From positions 1-6,009 of the forward strand of contig CAYRIF010000241.1 in assembly GCA_964424205.1 (NCBI GenBank): DNA of 6,009 nucleotides, in the 5' to 3' direction. Below are positions 1 through 6,009 of this stretch, in pieces; within the stretch, counting starts at the first letter, position 1, and each line of letters opens with the position of its first letter. Under the pieces are notes generated by a model. That model was not told the DNA's origin and made no database searches. It was given only the letters and a program-made list of their open reading frames with translations. A program made the position numbers and the translations under genes. Source of the DNA: CAYRIF01 sp964424205. Lineage in GTDB: Bacteria; Bacteroidota; Bacteroidia; Cytophagales; Cyclobacteriaceae.

Positions 1-1260
1 TATGTTTTTATAAAGGTTGTATTTGAAAACTCCTTAGCCCGTAGAAATAAGAAATTACACTTTAAGCAGAGACAGCTACTTAACGAGCAAGGATTTTTCC
101 GGTGGACTTTTTTAAGCGCATTTAGTCGAATGGTTTTTGTAATTGGAATTTTTTATTTCTACTTACCCATTCAATTTGACATTAGTTTTTCAAATGATTT
201 TCTGTATTTGTTAGTATTAGTTCCCTTAGTCCTATTCTTAAATATTTGGACAAAAATTGTGAGGTTAGGAGGAAATAAATCATACAAATGGTTTTTTTTT
301 ACGCTGGTATATATCAGCTGTCTAAGCCTCCTTTATGCGAATATTAATTTTATCAACTATGAAAAAATAAACAAAATAATTCAGCAGAAGAATATTGCAA
401 TAGCCTATAATTTGGCGGTACCAGTAAGCGAAAGCTATACGCATATTCAGTACAGGTCATTAGCCACAGATATTTACTTAGCAGAGGATTCTTTATCTCA
501 AAACCATCCTATCATTTTTTGGAACGATAGAGAAACGAAAATCAATGTCGATGAAGTCATAAAATACGCATATTTGGAAAGGGAAAAACTTCCCGAGAGC
601 GAGCAGTCTAAGCTTATTGCAAATCTGCATATTGATAAGGATATTAAACTAAAATTTGTAAAAGAGTTTGAACTAGCACTAAGAAAGGGAAAAATAACCA
701 ACATTCAATATGCTACAGGGATTAAGAATTCAATTTATCCTTCGTATTACTCGCCTCACAAATATTTTGGTATTCAAGTATCTTTATTTCCCTATTACCC
801 AGAATTTGAAATGTTTTTGGATTCTGCTCAAAATCTAGATTTTTCAAAATATACCATCCGACTACCAGAATCACGTATGTATAGAAATAAATCGTTTAAA
901 GAGTTTAGCCGTATTGAAATAAAGGTGACCACGGAAGGAGGGTTTCTTAATGGTAAAAAGATTACAACTGATAAACTTCAAAGGATTACTTATAAATTCA
1001 TCAAGAAATATTCTCCCAATTATGTAATCATTTATACGCCAAATAAAGAGATAACTTATGAAGCATATATTAAATACCTAGACCTCATTTATACTACTGT
1101 TGATAAATTAAGGAATGAAATGTCATTTCAACTTTATGATCAGCCTTTCAATAATTGGCAAAAAAATGAAAAATATGATTCAGTAATTACCAAATATCCT
1201 AGGATACTGCTGGAGTGGACTCCTGAGGAGCTACGCCTAAAAGAGCTACTTGAAAAATAG
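1..1260 (+). CDS. Membrane protein with two tandem ExbD-like periplasmic domains (5' end outside window)
   Basis: The frame is open from base 1 to the TAG at 1258-1260, with no in-frame ATG, GTG or TTG before ATG130. That ATG has no ribosome binding site and is preceded by 43 basic, coding-like residues, so I treat the gene as 5'-truncated by the window edge; a start at 130 (376 aa) is the alternative. Numbering from ATG130, hydrophobic segments lie at about 2-16, 23-39 and 54-71. Positive charges before span 1 and between spans 2 and 3 put those loops in the cytoplasm and everything after span 3 in the periplasm. Residues about 109-197 fit the ExbD/TolR periplasmic fold, with LHIDKDIKLKFVKEFELALR (166-185) matching its conserved D-K-x-(I/V)-x-(F/Y)-x-x-(V/L) strand-helix region. 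Residues about 262-337 fit it again, with an NGKKIT turn (274-279) and YTPNKEITYEAYIKYLDLI (302-320). The family assignment is by eye. True ExbD is about 130-200 aa with one span and one domain, so this is not a standard ExbD. Its role is unknown; energy coupling or envelope sensing is only a guess. Confidence 0.6.
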   Translation, partial: YVFIKVVFENSLARRNKKLHFKQRQLLNEQGFFRWTFLSAFSRMVFVIGIFYFYLPIQFDISFSNDFLYLLVLVPLVLFLNIWTKIVRLGGNKSYKWFFFTLVYISCLSLLYANINFINYEKINKIIQQKNIAIAYNLAVPVSESYTHIQYRSLATDIYLAEDSLSQNHPIIFWNDRETKINVDEVIKYAYLEREKLPESEQSKLIANLHIDKDIKLKFVKEFELALRKGKITNIQYATGIKNSIYPSYYSPHKYFGIQVSLFPYYPEFEMFLDSAQNLDFSKYTIRLPESRMYRNKSFKEFSRIEIKVTTEGGFLNGKKITTDKLQRITYKFIKKYSPNYVIIYTPNKEITYEAYIKYLDLIYTTVDKLRNEMSFQLYDQPFNNWQKNEKYDSVITKYPRILLEWTPEELRLKELLEK

Positions 1261-1314
1261 CAATAACATGTAAGTACAGGTAGGAGAACAATTTGATATT
1301 TAGTATTTTTCAAG
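1249..1314. repeat. 11-bp perfect inverted repeat across the gene end and gap
   Basis: CTTGAAAAATA at 1249-1259, the last codons of the membrane-protein gene, is the exact reverse complement of TATTTTTCAAG at 1304-1314. The spacer is 44 nt. In RNA the arms could pair into an AT-rich stem that closes just before the ATG at 1327. The second arm is T-rich, so a weak terminator for the upstream gene is possible, but the long loop and AT-rich stem make this a poor intrinsic terminator. Chance is a real alternative in AT-rich sequence. Confidence 0.35.
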
Positions 1315-1326
1315 AAAAATTATACA

Positions 1327-4300
1327 ATGAAAAAACTAAGCCTAATTTCCCTAATGCTGTTCCTAGTTGTTAGCATGAATAGTTGCCAAACTAAACCCAT
1401 GCAGACGACAGCTGCTCCCGAAATAGTAGCACAAAAATCTTTTGTTGAAAGTACAGATAGTCTAAAAAGTAATTTCAAAAATCCACCGGTAGTCGCCAGA
1501 CCCAAAGCACTTTGGGATTGGGTGAAGGGAAATTATAGCCTCGCTAAAATCACACAAGAGATGGAAGATGCCAAAGCTAAAGGAATTGGTGGGTTTGATA
1601 TTTGGGATGTTGGCGTGATTGTAGATTCGGCAAAAGTAATTCCCAATGGCCCACGGTTTTTAGGAGATGAATCGCTGCACGCCATTGGACATGCTATAAG
1701 AGAGGGCAAACGATTAGGATTGGAAATTGGATTGATTACTTCTAGCAGTTGGAATTCTGGGGGCACTTGGGTGAAACCCGAACATGGTGTCATGGGACTA
1801 TTCCAAACGGTTGTTCAGGTAAAGGGCGGAACGCAATTCGACGGGAAACTTGCTTTTCCATCCTTGCCAGAAAAGTATTCGACAAGGGGGAAGCCTATTA
1901 GAAAATTAGATAAAAATGGGGTGCCAGAATATTATAAAGAAGTAGCTGTACTGGCTTTTCCTATTCGTAAAGATTCTGTAATTTCTGAAGCTGTAGAGGT
2001 TATTAACCTGGACCACCTTATAAAAAAGGATGGTACTATAAGTTGGGATGCTCCAGAAGGTGACTGGCAGGTTGTGCGTTACGTTTGTGCTCCCACGGGG
2101 CAGCCATTGGTAGTGCCAAGTCCAAATTCAAGAGGAAGAATGCTGGATCATTTTAGTGCGGAAGCTGCCAAAGAGAATATCATGTATGTCATCGATCGAC
2201 TGCAAACAGAACTGGGTGATATTAAGACTAGTGGTTTGAAATACTTATATGTTGATAGTTATGAGGCTAATTCGGCGGCTTGGACACCACTACTTCCTGA
2301 AGAATTTAAGAAAAGAAACGGGTATGAACTCACGCCATATTTGCCAGCCCTTAAAGGATATACTGTCATTAATGAAGAGATTACCAAGCGATTTTTATTT
2401 GATTTTAAAAAGACGCTGTCGGATTTAATCATAGAAAATCACTATGCCCAGTCCACTAAAATATGTAAAGAATATGGCTTGGGATTTTATGCCGAAGCAG
2501 GAGGTCCTGGACCACCGGTACACAATGTGCCTTTCGAGGACTTGAAGGCTTTAGGAGCATTGACCGTTCCTAGGGGTGAATTTTGGGGATGGCATCCGAA
2601 AGGAAAACGACTGCATGAAGAACTGCAAATTGTTAAAGGGATTGCTAGTGCGGCACACATTTATAATCAGAAATATGTGGAAGCAGAATCATTTACGAGT
2701 CTTTTGGTCTGGCAGGAGGGACTTGCGAAACTTAAGCCATTGGCAGATCGGGCATTTTGTGAAGGATTAAATCGAATCGTCTATCATACCTATCCACATA
2801 CACCGCCTGAAGGAGGTTCACCTGGTTGGGTATATAATTTTGGTACGTTGATGTACCCACACCGTGCCTGGTGGCCATTGTCCGGAGCATTCCATAAATA
2901 TTTGGGGCGGACTAGTTATCTTTTGCAGCAAGGAAATTTTGTAGGAGATGTCGCCTATTATTATGGAGATAAAGCACCAAATTTTGTATTAAAAAAAGAG
3001 ATAGAACCTTCGCTAGGCTTTGGTTATGACTATGATAAAATTAATTCGGAGGTCATTTTGAATCGACTAACGGTAGTAGATGGGAAGTTTGTTTTGCCGC
3101 ATGGGCAAACCTACGAAGTGTTAGTGCTGCCCGATGAAGAAGCAATGAAACCAGAGGTGTTGATGAAACTAGAGACATTGGTAAAAGCAGGGGGAATTGT
3201 AATTGGTAAAAAACCAAGCAAATCTTATCGTTTACGTAATTATCAAAACAGGGATATGCAAGTAAAGGAATTGGCGGATAAATTATGGGGCGACTGTGAT
3301 GGCGTCAATGTAAAAGAACATCAGTATGGCGAAGGAAAAATTGTTTGGGGAAGAACTATAAGGGAGGTATTATTTGAAAAAGCTATTATGCCTGATTTTT
3401 CTTTTATATCATTCAATAATAGTGTTGATTCAGTAGATTTTATCCATCGCACAACGGAAAATGAAGAAATTTACTTTGTTAGGAACTGTGAAAAGAGGGC
3501 GATAAATATTGATGCCCTATTTAGAGTGTTTGGTAAACAGCCTGAAATATGGAATCAGGAAACAGGAGAAACTACGAAGCAATTAATATTTAATAGTACC
3601 GAGGATGGTGTTAACCTACCACTTCACTTAGCGGCGGAGGGAAGCATATTTGTGGTTTTTAGAAATACTAATACACAACAATCCATTGCTGCCATTCAAA
3701 ATGATGAAATGGATGTTATTCCTGAAGTTGGTGAAAATAGTTTGATTGTTTTTGAATCTGGACAATATGTATTGACACATTCTGATGGACAAGAAACCAC
3801 TGTTGACGTTCCTGAAATTCCTGAGGTTATCCAAATTCAAGGTGCTTGGGATGTTAGATTTCCTAGAGAATGGGTGAAAAATCCGATTACAGCGTTTTCT
3901 TCGCTTATTTCTTGGACTGCATCGAAAGATGAAGACATTCGGTATTTTTCGGGCATAGCATCCTATAGAAAACAATTTACTTTGGAAAAAATTAAAGAGG
4001 GACAACATGTGTTTTTGGATTTGGGAACAGTCAAAGAAGTAGCAGAAGTCTATGTAAACGGAAAAAAACTAGGAGTGAAATGGCATGCGCCCTATCGATA
4101 TGATATTACGGAACAAGTACAAGCGGGGAATAATTTCCTGACAGTAGAGGTGGCAAATATATTAGCCAATCGTTTGACAGGAGATGCTAAAAAAGAAGAA
4201 AAATATAAGCGAACACATTCAAATGTGGTGAAGGGAAAGCATGCATGGGATACACCTTTCCAAAAGTTACCCTTACACGAATCTGGTTTGTTAGGCCCTG

Positions 4301-4338
4301 TTACTATCACGTTTGGACAGGAATTAATTACTAAATAA
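1327..4338 (+). CDS. GH106 family alpha-L-rhamnosidase, lipoprotein
   Basis: This 1003-aa protein is predicted to hydrolyse terminal alpha-L-rhamnose from glycans or rhamnosides in the cell envelope. The leader MKKLSLISLMLFLVVSMNSC is a lipoprotein signal with the acylated Cys at 20. The following QTKPMQ has no acidic surface-export motif, so a periplasm-facing anchor is as likely as surface display. The GH106 hallmark region starts at residue 58 (RPKALWDWVKGN), followed by GIGGFDIWDV (86-95). Candidate active-site acids are D310 and E313 in YVDSYE, E390 in FYAEAGG, E452 and E454 in YVEAESFTS, and D568/D570 in GYDYDKINSEV. An Asp-x-x-Glu pair and a later Glu agree with what I recall of GH106 mutagenesis, but the mapping is unverified. 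Residues about 575-690 look like a GATase-like domain. Residues about 835-998 look like a galactose-binding-type beta-sandwich, with VYVNGKKLG at 909-917. Length is normal for the family and no frameshift is seen. ATG1327 is chosen because the lipoprotein leader begins there; no Shine-Dalgarno site precedes it. The GH1 gene follows after 15 bp, suggesting an operon. Substrate linkage cannot be deduced. Confidence 0.88.
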   Translation: MKKLSLISLMLFLVVSMNSCQTKPMQTTAAPEIVAQKSFVESTDSLKSNFKNPPVVARPKALWDWVKGNYSLAKITQEMEDAKAKGIGGFDIWDVGVIVDSAKVIPNGPRFLGDESLHAIGHAIREGKRLGLEIGLITSSSWNSGGTWVKPEHGVMGLFQTVVQVKGGTQFDGKLAFPSLPEKYSTRGKPIRKLDKNGVPEYYKEVAVLAFPIRKDSVISEAVEVINLDHLIKKDGTISWDAPEGDWQVVRYVCAPTGQPLVVPSPNSRGRMLDHFSAEAAKENIMYVIDRLQTELGDIKTSGLKYLYVDSYEANSAAWTPLLPEEFKKRNGYELTPYLPALKGYTVINEEITKRFLFDFKKTLSDLIIENHYAQSTKICKEYGLGFYAEAGGPGPPVHNVPFEDLKALGALTVPRGEFWGWHPKGKRLHEELQIVKGIASAAHIYNQKYVEAESFTSLLVWQEGLAKLKPLADRAFCEGLNRIVYHTYPHTPPEGGSPGWVYNFGTLMYPHRAWWPLSGAFHKYLGRTSYLLQQGNFVGDVAYYYGDKAPNFVLKKEIEPSLGFGYDYDKINSEVILNRLTVVDGKFVLPHGQTYEVLVLPDEEAMKPEVLMKLETLVKAGGIVIGKKPSKSYRLRNYQNRDMQVKELADKLWGDCDGVNVKEHQYGEGKIVWGRTIREVLFEKAIMPDFSFISFNNSVDSVDFIHRTTENEEIYFVRNCEKRAINIDALFRVFGKQPEIWNQETGETTKQLIFNSTEDGVNLPLHLAAEGSIFVVFRNTNTQQSIAAIQNDEMDVIPEVGENSLIVFESGQYVLTHSDGQETTVDVPEIPEVIQIQGAWDVRFPREWVKNPITAFSSLISWTASKDEDIRYFSGIASYRKQFTLEKIKEGQHVFLDLGTVKEVAEVYVNGKKLGVKWHAPYRYDITEQVQAGNNFLTVEVANILANRLTGDAKKEEKYKRTHSNVVKGKHAWDTPFQKLPLHESGLLGPVTITFGQELITK

Positions 4339-4344
4339 GAAGGG
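4337..4344 (+). promoter_or_regulatory. Probable ribosome binding site of the GH1 gene
   Basis: The purine-rich AAGAAGGG overlaps the GH106 stop codon and ends 9 nt before ATG4354. It matches the anti-Shine-Dalgarno sequence only partly (AAGG). Its position within the 15-bp junction, with no room for a separate promoter, supports translation of the GH1 gene from the same transcript as the GH106 gene. Confidence 0.45.
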
Positions 4345-4353
4345 AAAAAACGG

Positions 4354-5739
4354 ATGAAATACAAATTTCCAAAAGATTTTATTTGGGGTACTGCCACCTC
4401 ATCTTATCAAATAGAAGGGGCATGGTTGGAAGGTGGCAAGGGCTTGTCTATCTGGGATGTGTTCAGTCACACGTCTGGCAAAATATACCAAGGACACACA
4501 GGAGATGTGGCATGTGATCATTATCATCGGTTTAAAGAGGATGTGGCACTCATGCAAAAAATGGGACTTAAAACTTATCGATTTTCCATTGCTTGGGCAC
4601 GGATTTTACCAGATGGAAAAGGTAAAGTAAATCAAGAAGGAATTGATTTTTATTCCGAATTGATAGATACCCTATTAGCCCATGACATCACTCCTTGGAT
4701 TGCGTTGTACCATTGGGATTTGCCGGTGGCATTGCAATTGGAAGACGATGGTTGGTTGAACCCAAATATCACGGCGTACTTTGCAAAATACGCCGATATC
4801 TGTTTTGAAAATTTCGGAGACCGGGTTAAGAGCTGGATGACTTTTAATGAACCCTGGGTTGCTTCCGTTTTAGGATATGGTTTAGGGGCTTTTGCGCCGG
4901 GACGTACCTCAAATAGCGAACCCTATTCGGCGGCACATCATATGTTGCTAGCACATGCAAAAGCGGTAGAGGTGTATAGAAAAAAATATCAAATCAAGCA
5001 AAAAGGAGAGATAGGCATCACTAATAACTGTGATTGGCGTGAACCACTCACTGATAGTCCTGCTGATAAGGCTGCTGCTGAACGAGCCTTGGAATTTTTC
5101 TTGGGCTGGTTTGCAAATCCTATTTTCAAAGGGGATTACCCAGAAGTAATGCGTGAAAGGCTAGGAGATAGGCTGCCGCAGTTTACCGAAGAAGAAAAGA
5201 AACTGGTAGTAGGTTCGGCAGATTTTTTTGGACTGAACCATTATACCACCATGTATGCCGATGCATCGGATGGGACAAAAAACAAACTGAGTGCCGAAGC
5301 CAATGGCGGATTATTGGAAGATCAAGGACTGAACTTGACGGCTGATAAGTCTTGGGAGAAAACAGCAATGGGCTGGGCGATTGTTCCATGGGGACTTAGA
5401 AAATTATTAGCGTGGATAGATGAGAAATATGACCACCCAAAAATTTACATTACAGAAAATGGGTGTGCTTTTGATGATAAAAAAGTGAACGGTACTGTAA
5501 ATGATGTACCGCGGATAGCATTTTACGACAGCTACATTAAGGAATGCCACAATGCTATTTCGCAAGGCGTAAACGTCAAAGCATATTTTGCATGGTCGTT
5601 TATGGATAATTATGAATGGGCTTCGGGGTATGAGAAAAGATTCGGATTACACTATGTAGATTTTGAAACGCTGGAAAGAACACCGAAGGCATCTGCAAAA
5701 TGGTTTGAAAAACTTATTGCGGATAATGGATTGGAGTAG
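4354..5739 (+). CDS. GH1 family beta-glucosidase, cytoplasmic
   Basis: This 461-aa retaining glycosidase is predicted to release beta-linked glucose, possibly also beta-galactose or beta-fucose, from short glycosides. It is a single complete (beta/alpha)8 domain of normal GH1 length. The N-terminal signature FIWGTATSSYQIEGAW is at 9-24. The acid/base is E166 in TFNEP and the nucleophile is E368 in YITENG. The sugar-binding residues known for the family are all present: Q19, H120, N165, N295, Y297, W414, E421, W422 and F430. E421 in NYEWASGYEKRFG, in place of the Ser of the Ser-Lys-Tyr phosphate-binding set, argues against a 6-phospho-beta-glucosidase, so the substrate should be unphosphorylated. 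There is no signal peptide and the N-terminus is the family's usual one, so the enzyme should be cytoplasmic and act on imported sugar. ATG4354 sits 15 bp after the GH106 stop, indicating co-transcription and a joint pathway: rhamnose removal first, then glucoside cleavage. The aglycone or +1 sugar specificity cannot be read from the sequence. Confidence 0.95.
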   Translation: MKYKFPKDFIWGTATSSYQIEGAWLEGGKGLSIWDVFSHTSGKIYQGHTGDVACDHYHRFKEDVALMQKMGLKTYRFSIAWARILPDGKGKVNQEGIDFYSELIDTLLAHDITPWIALYHWDLPVALQLEDDGWLNPNITAYFAKYADICFENFGDRVKSWMTFNEPWVASVLGYGLGAFAPGRTSNSEPYSAAHHMLLAHAKAVEVYRKKYQIKQKGEIGITNNCDWREPLTDSPADKAAAERALEFFLGWFANPIFKGDYPEVMRERLGDRLPQFTEEEKKLVVGSADFFGLNHYTTMYADASDGTKNKLSAEANGGLLEDQGLNLTADKSWEKTAMGWAIVPWGLRKLLAWIDEKYDHPKIYITENGCAFDDKKVNGTVNDVPRIAFYDSYIKECHNAISQGVNVKAYFAWSFMDNYEWASGYEKRFGLHYVDFETLERTPKASAKWFEKLIADNGLE

Positions 5740-5798
5740 GACGGATTTTTTAACTTGTTGCAAATTCAAACTATTGCATAAAATAACTGCTGGCACTC

Positions 5799-5819
5799 GT
5801 TCAATGTCATTAAGCTAAG
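5799..5819. repeat. 21-nt imperfect direct repeat, copy 1
   Basis: GTTCAATGTCATTAAGCTAA plus a final G matches the copy at 5920-5940 at 19 of 21 positions, differing by A/G at the 11th base and C/T at the 17th. The flanks of the two copies do not align, so the shared block is sharply bounded. The function is unknown; it could be a dispersed genomic repeat or an insertion-sequence end. Confidence 0.7.
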
Positions 5820-5859
5820 TATATAAATTCCCAAAGCTCCTTGGTTTGTGTCCCCCCAT

Positions 5860-5893
5860 CGTTCTCGTTTGAGCGCAAGTGGTAACGAGGATG
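5860..5893. repeat. Stem-loop in 3' non-coding region (REP-like)
   Basis: CTCGTT at 5864-5869 pairs perfectly with AACGAG at 5884-5889. The stem extends outward to 5860/5893 if two G-T wobbles are allowed, giving ten pairs around a 14-nt loop. The loop contains AGCGCAAGT (5872-5880), which recurs exactly at 5913-5921. No T-run follows, so this is not a canonical intrinsic terminator. The arrangement recalls the palindromic extragenic repeats associated with REP-associated tyrosine transposases in Bacteroidota, but this comparison is from memory and unverified. Confidence 0.45.
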
Positions 5894-5919
5894 TGGTGAG
5901 CCTAGCCCCACTAGCGCAA

Positions 5920-5940
5920 GTTCAATGTCGTTAAGTTAAG
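5920..5940. repeat. 21-nt imperfect direct repeat, copy 2
   Basis: GTTCAATGTCGTTAAGTTAA plus a final G is the second copy, starting 121 nt after the first in the same orientation. Its 5' end abuts the 9-mer AGCGCAAGT (5913-5921), sharing the GT. Copy 1 lacks that 9-mer, so the two copies sit in different local contexts. Confidence 0.7.
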
Positions 5941-6009
5941 CCCAGCGCCTAGACCAATCCCGATATTCTCATGGTTTAAGCAAGCGAATCAGTATAAAAA
6001 ATTTCATAC

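Larger units (their letters stand above)
5740..6009. other. Non-coding tail with repeats, no gene seen
   Basis: Neither strand carries a convincing coding frame; a minus-strand ATG near 6007 reaches a stop after 12 codons. There is a T6 run at 5746-5751 just after the GH1 stop, but no stem precedes it. The first part is AT-rich like the neighbouring genes. About 5850-5950 is visibly richer in G and C and holds a stem-loop, two copies of a 9-mer and the second copy of a 21-nt repeat. This suggests a repetitive or transposon-derived element rather than a plain spacer. No tRNA, riboswitch or CRISPR unit was recognised. Confidence 0.6.

Noticed and set aside
1281..1286. TAGGAG as Shine-Dalgarno for the GH106 gene
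   Set aside because: It lies about 40 nt upstream of ATG1327, too far to act on that start.
1304..1311. TATTTTTC as a Bacteroidota -7 promoter element (TAnnTTTG)
   Set aside because: It matches only 7 of 8 bases in AT-rich sequence and lacks a TTTG at the expected -33 spacing; the TTTG at 1292-1295 is far too close to it.
3628..4008. 126-codon open frame on the minus strand
   Set aside because: It lies wholly inside the GH106 coding sequence, and its translation has low complexity and no recognisable domain; it is a shadow of the real gene.
4092..4397. 101-codon open frame on the minus strand across the GH106-GH1 junction
   Set aside because: It overlaps two well-supported genes on the opposite strand and shows no family features.
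4354..5739. GH1 protein as a 6-phospho-beta-glucosidase
   Set aside because: The position that is Ser in phospho-specific enzymes is E421 here, the residue that binds the free sugar 4/6-hydroxyl in beta-glucosidases, and no PTS component is present.
5741..5751. T6 run after the GH1 stop as an intrinsic terminator
   Set aside because: No inverted repeat precedes the T-run; CGGAT occurs twice nearby but as a direct, not inverted, repeat.
5759..5778. TGCAA/TTGCA 5-bp stem-loop downstream of the GH1 gene
   Set aside because: The stem is short, AT-rich, not followed by a T-run and expected often by chance.
5840..5945. CRISPR array or tRNA gene in the repeat-rich tail
   Set aside because: There are only two repeat copies with irregular content between them, and no cloverleaf, anticodon arm or T-arm consensus can be formed.

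Overview
The window looks like chromosomal DNA of a free-living or plant/algal-polysaccharide-degrading member of the Bacteroidota. This is inferred from several things: AT-rich sequence with AT-rich synonymous codon choice, weak or absent Shine-Dalgarno sites, a lipoprotein-type leader on a large glycosidase, and a membrane protein with ExbD-like periplasmic domains of the kind seen in that phylum. No rRNA, tRNA or other direct taxonomic marker is present.

Layout (all recognised genes on the + strand). Positions 1-1260: the 3' part of a membrane protein whose reading frame is open to the left edge of the window. It has three predicted membrane spans followed by two ExbD-like domains in tandem. 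Positions 1261-1326: a short AT-rich gap, one arm of an 11-bp inverted repeat lying in it and the other in the end of the preceding gene. Positions 1327-4338: a complete lipoprotein of glycoside hydrolase family GH106 (alpha-L-rhamnosidase family). Positions 4354-5739: a complete cytoplasmic GH1 beta-glucosidase, 15 bp downstream and very probably co-transcribed. Positions 5740-6009: non-coding sequence with a near-perfect 21-nt direct repeat, a stem-loop and a repeated 9-mer, resembling a repetitive or mobile-element-derived segment.

The two glycosidases form a plausible pair. The envelope-anchored GH106 enzyme would remove terminal L-rhamnose from a rhamnosyl-glucoside or rhamnose-containing glycan. 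The cytoplasmic GH1 enzyme would then cleave the exposed beta-glucoside after uptake. Natural candidates are plant rhamnoglucosides such as rutinosides, neohesperidosides or saponins, or rhamnose-containing cell-wall or algal oligosaccharides. The substrate cannot be read from the sequence. No SusC/SusD pair, regulator or rhamnose catabolic gene is in view. The upstream membrane protein appears functionally unrelated.

Most of the window is ordinary accessory carbohydrate metabolism. The two items most worth a second look are the tandem ExbD-like membrane protein and the repeat-bearing 3' segment.
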